64,000 nt of DNA from an uncultured Sphingomonas sp. (lineage in GTDB: Bacteria; Pseudomonadota; Alphaproteobacteria; Sphingomonadales; Sphingomonadaceae), in the NCBI RefSeq assembly GCF_913777625.1, contig NZ_CAJYTI010000020.1, forward strand, positions 248,001-312,000, in the 5' to 3' direction. Below are positions 14,007 through 23,371 of the stretch, one piece after another; the stretch's first letter is position 1, and every line of letters begins with the position of its first letter. The notes below the pieces were generated by a model, which saw nothing but the letters and a program-made list of their open reading frames with translations, made no database searches and was not told the origin of the DNA. Position numbers and translations under genes: made by a program.

Positions 14007-15515
14007 TCAACTCCGCGGTGCCTGCCGCCGATAGCTCAGCGCCTCGGCGACATGCAGGCGCCCCACGCCTTCAGCCCCCGCCAGATCGGCAATCGTCCGC
14101 GCCACCCGCAACACCCGGGTATACCCCCGCGCCGACAGCCGCATCGCCTCGGCCGCCTGGGCCAGCAGCTTACGGCCGGCATCGTCGGGCGCGGCGAAGG
14201 CCATTAGCGGCTCGCCATCGGCTTCGGCATTGGTGCGGATGCTGGTGCCCGCATAGCGCCGCGTCTGGAGCGCCCGCGCCGCCGCCACCCGCGCCGCGAC
14301 CTCGGCCGATCCTTCGGCGGGCGGCGGCAGGACGAGATCGGCGGCGGTCACCGGCTGGACCTCGACATGCAGGTCGATCCGGTCGAGCAGCGGGCCGGAC
14401 ACCTTCGCCTGATAGTCGGCCGCGCAGCGCGGTGCGCGGGCACAGGCGAGCGCCGGGTCGCCGAGATGCCCGCAGCGGCACGGGTTCATCGCCGCGATCA
14501 GCTGCACCCGCGCCGGATAGGTCACATGCGCGCTGGCCCGCGCCACGCTCACCACGCCCGCCTCCAGCGGCTGGCGGAGCGAATCGAGCACGGCACGCTG
14601 GAACTCGGGCAGTTCGTCGAGGAACAGCACGCCGAGATGGGCGAGGCTCACCTCGCCCGGCTTGACCTTGATCCCGCCGCCGGTCAGCGCCGCCATCGAG
14701 GCCGAGTGATGCGGCGCACGAAATGGCCGGGTGCGGGTCAGCCGCCCGCCCTGGAGCGTGCCGGCGACCGAGGCGACCATCGACACCTCCAGCGCCTCGG
14801 CGGCTTCCAGCGGCGGCAGGATGCCCGGCAGGCACGCCGCCATCAGCGACTTGCCGGCACCGGGCGGCCCGACGAACAGCAGATTATGCCCCCCGGCGGC
14901 GGCGATCTCGAGCGCGCGCTTGGCCGTCTCCTGCCCCTTCACCTGGGCGAGATCCGGCCCCGCCCCCGGCGGGTCGACCTCGCCCGGCACCGGCGCGGGG
15001 AGCAGCTGGTTGCCCTTGAAGTGGTTGAGCAGGCCGATCAGGTCGGGCGCGGCGAGCACGTCTCCCTGCCCCGCCCAGCTCGCCTCCGGCCCCTGCGCGA
15101 CCGGGCAGACCAGCCCCTTGCCCGCCTCCGCCGCGTGCATCGCCGCGAGCAGCACCCCCGGCGACGGCGCGATCCGCCCGTCGAGCGCAAGCTCGCCGAC
15201 GACGACATAGCCCGCGATCGTCTCGGCATCGACCACGCCCATCGCCGCGAGCAGCGCCAGCGCGATCGGCAGGTCGAAATGCGATCCTTCCTTGGGCAGG
15301 TCGGCGGGCGAGAGGTTGAGCACGATATGCTTGGGCGGCAGCGCGAGGCCGATCGCCGCCATCGCGGCGCGGACGCGTTCGCGGCTTTCGGCCACCGCCT
15401 TGTCGGGCAGCCCGACGACGACGAACTTGGGCAGCCCGGCGACGAGGTTGCACTGCACCTCCACCGCGCGCGCTTCCAGCCCCAGATAGGCAACCGTCGA
15501 GACGCTGGCGACCAA
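14007..15515 (-). CDS. comM: YifB/ComM family Mg-chelatase-like AAA ATPase
   Basis: 502 residues. A TTG at 15515 (VASVSTVAYLGLEARAVEVQ) with GGGGAGGGGG upstream was chosen; ORF sequence further upstream runs into a repeat. N-terminal Lon-protease-like/ChlI domain (VVGLPDKAVAESRERVRAAM, NLSPADLPKEGSHFDLPIAL), Walker A GPPGAGKS near the middle, Walker B LGVLFLDELPEF, and a C-terminal Mg-chelatase domain with ARGYTRVLRVARTIADLAG. A Cys pair (MNPCRCGHLG) is typical. In naturally competent bacteria ComM is a branch-migration helicase acting on recombination intermediates; here the role is inferred from family. Confidence 0.93.
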   Translation of the reverse strand: MVASVSTVAYLGLEARAVEVQCNLVAGLPKFVVVGLPDKAVAESRERVRAAMAAIGLALPPKHIVLNLSPADLPKEGSHFDLPIALALLAAMGVVDAETIAGYVVVGELALDGRIAPSPGVLLAAMHAAEAGKGLVCPVAQGPEASWAGQGDVLAAPDLIGLLNHFKGNQLLPAPVPGEVDPPGAGPDLAQVKGQETAKRALEIAAAGGHNLLFVGPPGAGKSLMAACLPGILPPLEAAEALEVSMVASVAGTLQGGRLTRTRPFRAPHHSASMAALTGGGIKVKPGEVSLAHLGVLFLDELPEFQRAVLDSLRQPLEAGVVSVARASAHVTYPARVQLIAAMNPCRCGHLGDPALACARAPRCAADYQAKVSGPLLDRIDLHVEVQPVTAADLVLPPPAEGSAEVAARVAAARALQTRRYAGTSIRTNAEADGEPLMAFAAPDDAGRKLLAQAAEAMRLSARGYTRVLRVARTIADLAGAEGVGRLHVAEALSYRRQAPRS

Positions 15516-15918
15516 GCGAGCCCCCTCCCCAGAATGGGAGCATAGCGACTTCTGCACGATACGGAAGGGATATGATCGGCGGGTGGCGGCGGAGGCGCGG
15601 ATGCCCCGTTCGTGCCTGTTGGAACGATGCCGCACGCCCCTCCCCCTGTCATTCCCGCGAAGGCGGGAATCCATGGCCCTCACCGCCGGGGGAAGGAACC
15701 GCACCCGCAGCGCCAATGGATCCCCGCCTTCGCGGGGATGACGAGGGCTAACGGAATCCGATCGCGCAGCAACTTGCTTTGGCCCAGAAGTTCCCTATCT
15801 GTTCTCACGCCACCGCTCTTTGAACAGTCCAACTATCGAAATGCGCGGGTCTGCTATCACCCAGTTGCCGACATTCGGGACAGCACCTACGATCACGGGA
15901 TCAAGGGAGGGGCGATCT
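15516..15918. other. Intergenic region with a REP-like pair
   Basis: No gene seen. Holds the paired palindrome described separately and the promoter regions of the divergent yifB and exported-protein genes, neither of which I can define. Confidence 0.5.
15648..15742. repeat. REP-like paired palindrome (GTCATTCCCGC type)
   Basis: Two hairpins, GTCATTCCCGCG..CGGGAAT at 15648-15671 and GATCCCCGCCTTCGCGGGGA at about 15719-15738, in opposite orientation. The same general plan recurs at 20375-20463 and 32809-32898 with CAGCG..CGCTG cores. Confidence 0.75.
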
Positions 15919-16350
15919 ATGAATGGCAGGCTTTGCTGGACCGCCATGATTCTACCTTTTGCTTGTGCCAATGCAGCGCAGCGAGAAGAATGGCGCGAGT
16001 ACAAGCGCTCGGATCAACTGGTCGCCGCGTTAAATGTTGGAGAAGCGAAGCGCACTGGATCAATCGTGGTAGTGGCGATGCTACTGGTGCCCAAGGTTCA
16101 ACCGCTTGCACCGGTGCTGACCTATACGATTATGGATGTTCGCGCCGATTGTGAGGCGCGTACTGCCCAGATATTGGGCTCCCAGAACTATGCCGGTGAG
16201 GTCCCAATGGGTGAACGAACGCCCGCAGATGCGGCTGCATCGCCATCCGGAGGGGAAGCACTCGATCCGCTTTGCAACTTGGCCAAGCTTGAGGCCCCGG
16301 GCGCGCGATCAGCCCTCGACTTCGCACGTTCGGTTTGGAAAACGCGTTAG
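15919..16350 (+). CDS. Exported protein of unknown function
   Basis: 143 residues from ATG 15919, preceded by GGGAGGGG at 6 nt. Signal peptide MNGRLCWTAMILPFACANAA with cleavage likely after ANA-A. The mature part includes RSDQLVAALNVGEAKRTG, hydrophobic IVVVAMLLVP, TYTIMDVRADCEARTAQILG and a second Cys in DPLCNLAKLE; the two Cys could form a disulphide. The pattern 'DVRADCEARTAQILGSQNY' looks like surface-entry exclusion or small periplasmic proteins that describe a change over time, but I do not recognise the family. It stands alone between two intergenic regions. Confidence 0.7.
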   Translation: MNGRLCWTAMILPFACANAAQREEWREYKRSDQLVAALNVGEAKRTGSIVVVAMLLVPKVQPLAPVLTYTIMDVRADCEARTAQILGSQNYAGEVPMGERTPADAAASPSGGEALDPLCNLAKLEAPGARSALDFARSVWKTR

Positions 16351-16457
16351 CGTTTAAGTCCGTTTCCCACCCAGCTCCCGCCGTTCGCTCGCGCCGTTGA
16401 AATTGCCTCTTCAGTAGCCCCGGCGTCTTAGTCCGGCGGCCATCGACAATCCTAGCG

Positions 16458-16530
16458 ACCCTAAACTTCCTAAACTTCGGCCACCGCGAAAACATCGCGA
16501 CACCCTAAACTTCCTAAACTTCGCCACCGC
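16458..16530. repeat. Direct repeat of about 29 bp upstream of rpmH
   Basis: ACCCTAAACTTCCTAAACTT plus TCGGCCACCGC at 16458-16487 recurs at 16502-16530 with one base missing. Each unit contains an internal CCTAAACTT duplication. Otherwise 16351-16628 holds no gene. Confidence 0.75.
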
Positions 16531-16628
16531 AGCCGCCAGCCCCGCGCCCCCGCGTCTTGCACAACCAACACACCCCACCCATCTCCACGCCCATGCGCCA
16601 GGCACCCGCCCAAAACTCGCATCCCGCG

Positions 16629-16693
16629 TTGACTCTGGCGCCACTTGCCCGTAATGGCGCTCGACACGCGGCCGCCCCTGTGGCGGCCCTTTT
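16629..16693 (+). promoter_or_regulatory. rpmH promoter candidate and terminator-like leader hairpin
   Basis: TTGACT (16629-16634) is followed at 15 bp by CGTAAT (16650-16655) as a possible -10. The transcript would then contain GGCCGCC (16670-16676) / GGCGGCC (16682-16688) with a 5-nt loop and CTTTTA, an intrinsic terminator form, 27 bp before the rpmH ATG. It may be an attenuator or the end of an upstream transcript. Confidence 0.45.
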
Positions 16694-16719
16694 ACGTTCT
16701 AGATACTCGAGGATGAGCG

Positions 16720-16854
16720 ATGAAGCGGACCTTTCAGCCGAGCAACCTGGTGCGTGCGCGCCGGCACGGCTTCCGTGCACGGATGGCGACCCCGGGCGGT
16801 CGCAATGTGATCCGCGCCCGCCGCGCCCGCGGCCGCAAGAAGCTGTCGGCGTAA
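16720..16854 (+). CDS. rpmH: 50S ribosomal protein L34
   Basis: 44 residues, [20 protein letters not shown], then [20 protein letters not shown]: the standard highly basic L34 of normal length. GGATGAGCG precedes the ATG. It begins the conserved rpmH-rnpA-yidD-yidC string. L34 binds 23S rRNA in the large subunit. Confidence 0.98.
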   Translation: MKRTFQPSNLVRARRHGFRARMATPGGRNVIRARRARGRKKLSA

Positions 16855-16868
16855 GCACCGACACGCCC

Positions 16869-17228
16869 TTGCCGAGCCTCGACCGGCTCACGCAGCGCAA
16901 GGACTATCTCGCCGCCAACGGGGGAAAGCGGGCACCGATGCCCGGTTTCGTCCTTCTGGTGCGCGAACGGAACGATGCCGATCCGTCGATGCGGATCGGC
17001 ATTACCGTTTCCAAGAAAGTTGGCAACGCCGTTATCCGCAACCGGATGAAGCGGCGTTTTCGCATGCTCGCGCGCGAACTCCTGCCGGAGGCGGGAATCG
17101 CCGGCGCGGACCATGTGCTGATCGGCCGCATGGGCGGGATCGAGCGCCCCTATGCCGATCTGAAGGCGGAACTCGCCAAGGCGCTCCGGCGCGTGCGCCC
17201 CAAGGGCGAACCCAAGGTGGAATCATGA
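16869..17228 (+). CDS. rnpA: Ribonuclease P protein component
   Basis: 119 residues from a TTG at 16869 ([18 protein letters not shown]), 14 bp after rpmH; no ATG or GTG lies in frame before the conserved start of the domain, which makes TTG the best candidate although the ribosome site is weak. The RNR motif region is intact: ISVSKKVG-like [20 protein letters not shown], then [12 protein letters not shown]. The protein binds RNase P RNA and helps process the 5' ends of tRNA precursors. It overlaps yidD by ATGA. Confidence 0.95.
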   Translation: MPSLDRLTQRKDYLAANGGKRAPMPGFVLLVRERNDADPSMRIGITVSKKVGNAVIRNRMKRRFRMLARELLPEAGIAGADHVLIGRMGGIERPYADLKAELAKALRRVRPKGEPKVES

Positions 17229-17437
17229 TCGCGCGGGTGCTGGTGCTGCTCGCGCGCGCCTGGCAGCTGGGCCCGTCGCTGATCCTGCCGCCCACCTGTC
17301 GCTACCAGCCTTCCTGTTCGGCCTATGCAATCGAAGCGCTTCGCCGCTATGGGGCGGTGAAAGGCGGCTGGCTTGCGCTACGGCGCATCGCGCGCTGCCA
17401 TCCATGGGGCGGGCACGGCCCAGATCCCGTTCCTTGA
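17225..17437 (+). CDS. yidD: Membrane protein insertion efficiency factor YidD
   Basis: 70 residues: [40 protein letters not shown], then [13 protein letters not shown]. The three conserved Cys and the end CHPWG-x-GPDPVP define YidD, a small amphipathic protein at the inner face of the membrane thought to assist YidC. It overlaps rnpA (ATGA) and precedes yidC by 22 bp. Confidence 0.97.
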   Translation: MIARVLVLLARAWQLGPSLILPPTCRYQPSCSAYAIEALRRYGAVKGGWLALRRIARCHPWGGHGPDPVP

Positions 17438-17459
17438 GCTTTCCTTCCGGGGATTATCG

Positions 17460-19178
17460 GTGAAAGAAGAACAGAAGAATTTCATCCTCTTCGCGGCGTT
17501 CGCGGCATTGGTGCTGCTCGGCTGGCCGATGATCAGCCACTGGCTGTTCCCGCAGCAGCCGGCCGCACCCGCCAAGATGGTCGACGGCAAGCTGCAGCCG
17601 GTGCCGAACTCCGGCGTCGACGCAGCCACCAACGCGCCCAGGACGATTCGCGACCGCGACGCGGTGCTGGCCGACAGCCCGCGCGTCGCGATCGACACGC
17701 CGGCGCTCAAGGGCTCGATCAACCTAAAGGGCCTGCGCATCGACGATCTCGTCCTGCGCCAGTACGACCAGACCGTGGCGAAGAACTCGCCACCGATCCG
17801 CCTGCTCTCGCCGAGCGGCGCGGAGGGCAGCTATTTCGCGCAGTTCGGCTGGCAGGGCGCGGGCGCGCCGGACGCCAACACCGTGTGGAAGGCCGACGGC
17901 CAGACGCTGACGCCCGCCACCCCGGTCAGGCTCACCACCACGAACAGCGCCGGCCAGACCTTCACGGTCGAGCTCGGCGTCGATTCGAACTTCATGTTCA
18001 CCGTTCGCCAGACGGTCGCGAACCGTGGCGGCGCGCCGGTGGCCGTCACCCCCTACACGCTGATCTCGCGTGGCCAGCGCTCGACCGATACCAGCCAGTG
18101 GGCCGCGCATGTCGGCCCGGTCGCCGCGACCAACGATGCGGCGCACTATATCAACTGGAAGGACGTGGAGAGCACGCCCCAGCAGTTCACCACCACCGGC
18201 GGCTGGGTCGGCTTCAGCGACCATTACTGGCTGACGGCGGCGATCCCCGACCAGCGCGGCGGCGTGAGCATCCAGCAGCGCGGCACTGCGGCGCAGCAAT
18301 ATCAGGCCGATGTCGCCCTTGCCCAGCCGATCGCGGTCCGCCCGGGCAAGGAAGCGACCTATACCAGCCACTTCTTCGCCGGCGCCAAGGAAGTGAAGCT
18401 GCTCGACGCCTATCAGAAGCAGTATGACATCGCGAAGTTCGAGCGCGCGATCGACTGGGGCTGGTTCGAGATCATCGAGCGCCCGATCTTCACCTACCTC
18501 AGCTGGCTGTTCAAGCTGGTCGGCAATTTCGGCGTGGCGATCATCCTGCTGACGATCACCATCCGCGGCCTGCTCTTCCCGATCGCCCAGAAGCAGTTCG
18601 CCTCGATGGCGAAGATGCGCCAGGTGCAGCCGAAGATGAAGGCGATCCAGGAGCGCTACAAGGACGACAAGGCGCGCCAGCAGCAGGAGATCATGCAGCT
18701 CTACAAGGCGGAAAAGGTCAATCCGCTCGCGGGCTGCGCACCGATGATCCTGCAGATCCCGATCATGTTCGCGCTCTACAAGGTGCTGCTGCTGACGATC
18801 GAGATGCGCCACCAGCCCTTCGTCCTGTGGATCCGCGACCTTTCGGCGCCGGATCCGGCGACGATCCTCAACCTGTTCGGCTATCTCCACTTCACGCCGC
18901 CGAGCTTCCTGGCGATCGGCGTGGTGCCGGTGCTGCTAGGCGTGTCGATGTTCTTCCAGATGCGGATGAACCCGGCGCCGATGGACGAGATGCAGAAGCA
19001 GATGTTCGCGATCATGCCGTGGATGCTGATGTTCCTGATGGCGCCCTTCGCCGTCGGCCTGCAGCTCTACTGGATCACCTCGAACGTGCTGACCGTGCTC
19101 CAGCAGCAGTGGCTCTATGCGCGGCACCCGGAGATGAAGGTGCCCGTGGCCAAGCCGGGCGCGGCCAAGGCGAAGTGA
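17460..19178 (+). CDS. yidC: Membrane protein insertase YidC
   Basis: 572 residues from a GTG at 17460 (KEEQKNFILFAAFAALVLLG) with GGGG 7 nt upstream; ORF before it reads through yidD. First membrane segment, then a large periplasmic domain (about 40-345), then the conserved core: FGVAIILLTITIRGLLFPIA with the essential Arg, the cytoplasmic coiled region QPKMKAIQERYKDDKARQQQ, NPLAGCAPMILQIPIMFALY, and two final hairpin segments. It inserts membrane proteins alone or with SecYEG. The basic tail ends in AKPGAAKAK. Followed by a REP-like element. Confidence 0.98.
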   Translation: MKEEQKNFILFAAFAALVLLGWPMISHWLFPQQPAAPAKMVDGKLQPVPNSGVDAATNAPRTIRDRDAVLADSPRVAIDTPALKGSINLKGLRIDDLVLRQYDQTVAKNSPPIRLLSPSGAEGSYFAQFGWQGAGAPDANTVWKADGQTLTPATPVRLTTTNSAGQTFTVELGVDSNFMFTVRQTVANRGGAPVAVTPYTLISRGQRSTDTSQWAAHVGPVAATNDAAHYINWKDVESTPQQFTTTGGWVGFSDHYWLTAAIPDQRGGVSIQQRGTAAQQYQADVALAQPIAVRPGKEATYTSHFFAGAKEVKLLDAYQKQYDIAKFERAIDWGWFEIIERPIFTYLSWLFKLVGNFGVAIILLTITIRGLLFPIAQKQFASMAKMRQVQPKMKAIQERYKDDKARQQQEIMQLYKAEKVNPLAGCAPMILQIPIMFALYKVLLLTIEMRHQPFVLWIRDLSAPDPATILNLFGYLHFTPPSFLAIGVVPVLLGVSMFFQMRMNPAPMDEMQKQMFAIMPWMLMFLMAPFAVGLQLYWITSNVLTVLQQQWLYARHPEMKVPVAKPGAAKAK

Positions 19179-19225
19179 GAATGCCCCTTCCCACCCCCTC
19201 CAGCCAGCACGCGGTCAGAGCTTTC

Positions 19226-19331
19226 GCTCCCCTCCCGCTTGCGGGAGGGGTCGGGGGAGGGACTGACGTGGAGGCAGTGCTGCGCGGTTGCAGCCCCTCC
19301 CCTAGCCCCTCCCGCAAGCGGGAGGGGAACG
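19226..19331. repeat. REP-like paired palindrome (GCTCCCCTCCCGC type)
   Basis: Left hairpin CCCTCCCGCTTGCGGGAGGG at 19230-19249, right mirror CCCCTCCCGCAAGCGGGAGG at about 19306-19325, with ACTGACGTGG between. The same unit recurs at 50992-51097. Here it lies between yidC and engB and may end transcription. Confidence 0.8.
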
Positions 19332-19390
19332 CAGGCACCACCGCCTGTGATATGCTGAAAGGGCCCCGCTCGCCGGGGCAGCTGAACTAA

Positions 19391-20026
19391 ATGTCCTTCG
19401 ACCCCGACCAGATCGAATCCGCGCGCAAGCTGTTCGCCGGCCCCATCGCGTTCCTCAAGTCCGCGCCGGCGCTCGAGCATCTGCCCGCGCCGACCGTGCC
19501 GGAGGTGGCGTTCGCCGGCCGCTCGAACGTCGGCAAGTCGTCGCTGATCAATGCGCTGACCAACCGCAACAGCCTCGCCCGCACCTCGGTCACGCCCGGG
19601 CGCACGCAGGAATTGAACTTCTTCGACGTCGGCGAACCGCTGCGCTTTCGCCTGGTCGACATGCCCGGCTATGGCTTCGCCAAGGCGCCCAAGGACATGG
19701 TCCGCAAGTGGCGCTATCTGGTGAACGACTATCTGCGCGGCCGGCAGGAGCTCAAGCGCGCGCTGGTGTTGATCGATTCGCGCCACGGCATCAAGGATGT
19801 CGATCGCGAGATCCTCGAGATGCTCGACGACGCCGCGGTCAGCTATCGGCTGGTGCTCACCAAGACGGACAAGATCAAGGCGAGCGAGCTGGCCGAGGTC
19901 ACCGCCCGCACGGTGGAAGAGGCCCGCAAGCGCGCCGCCGCCCATCCCGAGATCCTGGCAACGTCCAGCGACAAGGGCATGGGGCTGCCCGAGCTCCGCG
20001 CCGCGGTGCTCGAAGCGATCGGCTGA
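19391..20026 (+). CDS. engB: Ribosome biogenesis GTP-binding protein YihA/YsxC
   Basis: 211 residues. G1 [17 protein letters not shown]2 region [15 protein letters not shown]3 DMPGYGFA, G4 TKTD, G5-like ATSSDKG: a complete TRAFAC GTPase of the EngB type and of usual length. It acts in late assembly of the 50S subunit. Located after yidC, as in many alphaproteobacteria, but separated by a repeat. Confidence 0.96.
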   Translation: MSFDPDQIESARKLFAGPIAFLKSAPALEHLPAPTVPEVAFAGRSNVGKSSLINALTNRNSLARTSVTPGRTQELNFFDVGEPLRFRLVDMPGYGFAKAPKDMVRKWRYLVNDYLRGRQELKRALVLIDSRHGIKDVDREILEMLDDAAVSYRLVLTKTDKIKASELAEVTARTVEEARKRAAAHPEILATSSDKGMGLPELRAAVLEAIG

Positions 20027-20034
20027 GCGCGGGC

Positions 20035-20361
20035 ATGGAGCCGCTCTTCTCCTACGGCACGCTCCAGCTGGACCAGGTACAATTGAGTCAGTTCGGCCGG
20101 CTGCTCGACGGCAGCGACGACGTGCTCCACGGCTATGTGATCACCGAGATCCAGATCCGCGACCCGGCCGTGCTCGACGCCAGCGGCATCGAGACGCACC
20201 TCGCCCTGATCCCCGGCGATGGACCGCCGATCGCGGGCAAGGTCTTCCAGCTCAGCGCCAAGGAGCTGGAAGCCGCCGACATCTACGAAAGCGAGAATTA
20301 TGTCCGGCAATGGGTGCCCCTCGCCTCGGGCACCCACGCCTGGGTCTATGTAAGGGCCTAA
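20035..20361 (+). CDS. Gamma-glutamylcyclotransferase (AIG2-like) family protein
   Basis: 108 residues. The N-terminal LFSYGTLQL is the signature substrate-binding loop, and the glutamate-bearing YESENYVRQWVPL segment follows. Enzymes of this fold cleave gamma-glutamyl peptides or gamma-glutamylamines to 5-oxoproline; the exact substrate cannot be told. Starts 8 bp after engB, so probably the same transcript. Confidence 0.85.
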   Translation: MEPLFSYGTLQLDQVQLSQFGRLLDGSDDVLHGYVITEIQIRDPAVLDASGIETHLALIPGDGPPIAGKVFQLSAKELEAADIYESENYVRQWVPLASGTHAWVYVRA

Positions 20362-20374
20362 CGCCGCCAGAACC

Positions 20375-20463
20375 GTCATCCCAGCGAACGCTGGGATCTC
20401 CCGAAGTAGCGCTGCTAGATCACAGCCCCGCCCCGACGAGACCCCAGCTTGCGCTGGGGTGAC
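20375..20463. repeat. REP-like paired palindrome (GTCATCCCAGCG type), copy 1
   Basis: GTCATCCCAGCGAACGCTGG (20375-20394) faces the mirror ACCCCAGCTTGCGCTGGGGT (20441-20460). The second copy is at 32809-32898. It separates two convergent genes. Confidence 0.8.
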
Positions 20464-20481
20464 GGCTTTGGACGGGCACCT

Positions 20482-22437
20482 TCACGCCGGGTTGTACTTG
20501 GCGAGGAAGGCCTCCATCGCCTTGAGAAAGGTCAGTCGGTCGTCGGCGCGGCTGAAGAAATGGTCGGCCTCGCGCTGCTCGAGGAACTCGTAGGTCTTCC
20601 CCGCCGATTTGAGCGCGTCGACCATCACCTTGCTCTGGGTGAACGGCACGCGGCGATCCTTCTTGCCGTGGACGATCAGCACGGGGATCGAGAAATCCTG
20701 CGCATGGAACAGCGGCGAGACGCTCTTGAAGTCCTGCGCCTTGGATTTCAGGAAGTCCTTGATCGATTCGCCGCCGAGGAACTTTGAGTCATAGGCGACC
20801 ATCCGCTGGAGATCGGACACCCCGGCATAGGAAACCGCGCAGCGGAACAGCGCCCCGTCGCGCTGCGCCGCCCGCAGCGCCGCATAGCCGCCATAGGAGG
20901 CGCCGACCACGCAGACCCGCTTGGGATCGGCGATGCCCTGCTCGGCCAGCGCCTTCACCGCGTCGTTGAGGTCGTCCTGCATCGCCAGGCCCCATTGGCC
21001 GTCGCCCTTGCGCAGGAACTTGGTGCCGAGCCCGGTCGAGCCGCGATAATTGGGCTGGATCACCGCATAGCCGCGATCGGCGAGGAACTGGACCATGAAG
21101 TCCCAGCTTTCGTCGTCGCGCGCCTCGGGCCCGCCATGCGGCATCAGGATCAGCGGCAGGTTCTTGCCCGTGCCGTTCCGCGGCAGGGTCAGCACGGCCG
21201 AGATCTCCAGCCCGTCGCGGGCCTTGTACTGGATGGTCTTCACCGGATGCAGGCGCCGCAACCCCAGCGTCTTGTTGTTCATCGAGAAGGCCTGCAGCGA
21301 ATCGTCTTCCGCCCGGTAAAGGAAATAGGCCCCCGGCGCGCTCGCATCGCCGACATGGAGGAGCACCACCGAACGATCGGCGCTGTAGCTGGTGATCTGC
21401 ACCCGCGCGCCCTGGATGCGGTCGCTCAGCTTCTTCTGGAGCGCCGCCATCGCCGGATCGAGCCAGGCGGTTCGCGCGAACTTCTCGGTGACCTCGACGC
21501 CGAGCAGCGTCGAGCTGCGGCCATCGACCACCGGCCCGTCAATGTCGTAGCCGGCCACACCGAACACTTTCTTGCCGCGCTGCATGGTGGTGAGATCATA
21601 TTCCCACAACGCGGAGAAGCCCTCGTCATCGTCCTGCACCACCAGCGCCTTGCCCGGATCGGGCAGGAACAGCTTGGGCATCAGCAGGCCTTCGTTGACG
21701 CCCTTGGCCTTGTCGATCACCCGGAAGCTGTCCCGCGCCGAGGGACGGTAAAGCAGCCGGCGCTGGCGGCCGTCCATCGACGTGCCCACGCCCATGCGAA
21801 CCGTGCCGTTGCCATCGGCATACCAGTCCATCACTTCGTCGCGGCCATCCAGCACCCGGCGGTGCCGACCGTTGGTCACATCGACCTCGTCGACCCGCGG
21901 CCAGAAGCCGGGCTCGTCGCTATAGATCGAGGTCTGCGCCGAAAGCAGGATGCGGGTGGAGCCGTCGTGCGGCGTCCACAGTACGTCATCGCCGTTCTGG
22001 CCGGTGTCCGGCGTGTTGAGCGGGACGAGCTTGGCGGTCGCCGCCTCGACGCCGAACACGCGGCTGATCCGCCACTTGTCGCCCTGCACGTCGACCTCGC
22101 GCCCGACGCCCATCACCAGCCAGGCGTCGTTCACCCAGTTCCACCAATTGATGTCGGTATCGCCCGCACCGATGATGTGGCGGTTCGAACCATCCAGGTC
22201 CATCACCGCGAAATATTGCGCGCCGGCGATCGCCAGCTTCGCCGCGACATGCTTGCCGTCCGGCGAAAGCTCGGGCCGCTGGACGGCCGGCAGTTCGGCG
22301 AACACCGCCGTGTCGATCTTCGCGCTCGTGCTTGCGGGCGCGCTCGACGCTGCCTTTTCCTGTGCCTCTACCGGCGGACAAACCGCTGCCATCGCCACGA
22401 CTGCCGCCGCCGCGCACAGGAATCCCTTGCTCCGCAT
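20482..22437 (-). CDS. S9 family serine peptidase (prolyl oligopeptidase type), secreted
   Basis: 651 residues from the ATG at 22437 (signal peptide [19 protein letters not shown], cleavage near VEA-Q). An N-terminal beta-propeller (about 45-380: [25 protein letters not shown]) precedes the alpha/beta-hydrolase domain: nucleophile in [15 protein letters not shown], Asp in [11 protein letters not shown] and His in READHFF. This is the dipeptidyl/acylaminoacyl-peptidase plan typical of sphingomonads, which encode many. It probably degrades oligopeptides in the periplasm. Divergent from the GST gene, 139 bp apart. Confidence 0.93.
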   Translation of the reverse strand: MRSKGFLCAAAAVVAMAAVCPPVEAQEKAASSAPASTSAKIDTAVFAELPAVQRPELSPDGKHVAAKLAIAGAQYFAVMDLDGSNRHIIGAGDTDINWWNWVNDAWLVMGVGREVDVQGDKWRISRVFGVEAATAKLVPLNTPDTGQNGDDVLWTPHDGSTRILLSAQTSIYSDEPGFWPRVDEVDVTNGRHRRVLDGRDEVMDWYADGNGTVRMGVGTSMDGRQRRLLYRPSARDSFRVIDKAKGVNEGLLMPKLFLPDPGKALVVQDDDEGFSALWEYDLTTMQRGKKVFGVAGYDIDGPVVDGRSSTLLGVEVTEKFARTAWLDPAMAALQKKLSDRIQGARVQITSYSADRSVVLLHVGDASAPGAYFLYRAEDDSLQAFSMNNKTLGLRRLHPVKTIQYKARDGLEISAVLTLPRNGTGKNLPLILMPHGGPEARDDESWDFMVQFLADRGYAVIQPNYRGSTGLGTKFLRKGDGQWGLAMQDDLNDAVKALAEQGIADPKRVCVVGASYGGYAALRAAQRDGALFRCAVSYAGVSDLQRMVAYDSKFLGGESIKDFLKSKAQDFKSVSPLFHAQDFSIPVLIVHGKKDRRVPFTQSKVMVDALKSAGKTYEFLEQREADHFFSRADDRLTFLKAMEAFLAKYNPA

Positions 22438-22576
22438 CGTCTTTTCGTCCCCCGATTCGCGGCCCCCTGCCGCAAGACCGTCAGACTGGAAATATTCGCG
22501 AAGTTCCGCAACGGCTTTGGCCTGGCGCAAAACGGTATCGGTTGCCGCTGCCGGCGCCCCCGTCTATCCCGGCGCC

Positions 22577-23239
22577 ATGAAGCTCATCATCGGCAACAAG
22601 GCCTATTCGTCCTGGTCGCTGCGCGGCTGGCTCGCGTGCAAGCTTTCGGGGATTCCGTTCGAGGAAACGGTGGTGCCGCTCTACGACCAGGACTGGGACC
22701 GCCGCCGTGAAGGCGACGAATTCGCCCCCTCCTCGGGCAAGGTGCCGATCCTGTGGGACGGCGAGGCGGTGGTGTGGGACAGCCTGGCGATTGTCGAATA
22801 TCTCAACGACAAGATCGGCAACACCCGGTTCTGGCCGGAGGATCCCGCCGCCCGTGCGATGGCACGATCCATGGCGGCGGAGATGCATTCGAGCTTCGCC
22901 GCGCTCCGCCGCAAGCACAGCATGAACATCCGCCAGGTCTATCCGCCTGCGCCGGTGGACGAGGATGTCGCGGCCGACCTGGCAAGGATCATGGAACTCT
23001 GGGCCCAGGCCCGTGCCCGCTATGGCGGCGAGGAGCCGTTCCTGTTCGGCACGTTCGGCGCCGCCGACATCATGTTCGCGCCGGTGGTGACGCGGATCGT
23101 CACCTATTCGCTGCCGGTGCCGCGCTTCGCCCAGGCCTATATGCTGGCCGTGCTCCAGCACCCGTATATGCAGGACTGGATCGCCGGGGCGCAGGAAGAG
23201 GATTGGGTGATCGAGAAGTTCGAGCTGCCGGTGGCGTGA
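22577..23239 (+). CDS. Glutathione S-transferase family protein
   Basis: 220 residues. Thioredoxin-like N-terminal domain: [20 protein letters not shown] with the SSWSLR active-site serine, [20 protein letters not shown] with the cis-Pro and glutathione-binding acidic/Ser pair. All-helical C-terminal domain follows ([15 protein letters not shown] carrying the N-capping box). The family conjugates or isomerises with glutathione; the substrate is unknown. Monocistronic, followed by a repeat. Confidence 0.92.
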   Translation: MKLIIGNKAYSSWSLRGWLACKLSGIPFEETVVPLYDQDWDRRREGDEFAPSSGKVPILWDGEAVVWDSLAIVEYLNDKIGNTRFWPEDPAARAMARSMAAEMHSSFAALRRKHSMNIRQVYPPAPVDEDVAADLARIMELWAQARARYGGEEPFLFGTFGAADIMFAPVVTRIVTYSLPVPRFAQAYMLAVLQHPYMQDWIAGAQEEDWVIEKFELPVA

Positions 23240-23252
23240 GTACCACTATCTA

Positions 23253-23360
23253 AGCCCCTCCTCCTTGGAGGAGGGGTTGGGGTGGAGGGATTCCAGAACG
23301 TTGGTTGGTCTCGGTGAGACACGGCCCCACCCCAACCCCCTCCCCTGAAGGGCAGGGGCT
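23253..23360. repeat. REP-like paired palindrome (CCCCTCCTCC type)
   Basis: CCCCTCCTCCTTGGAGGAGG at 23255-23274 and, about 60 bp on, CCCCACCCC..CCCCTGAAGGGCAGGGG. A relative of the 19226 family with a different core. It lies between convergent genes. Confidence 0.7.
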
Positions 23361-23371
23361 AAAGAGCGGGA

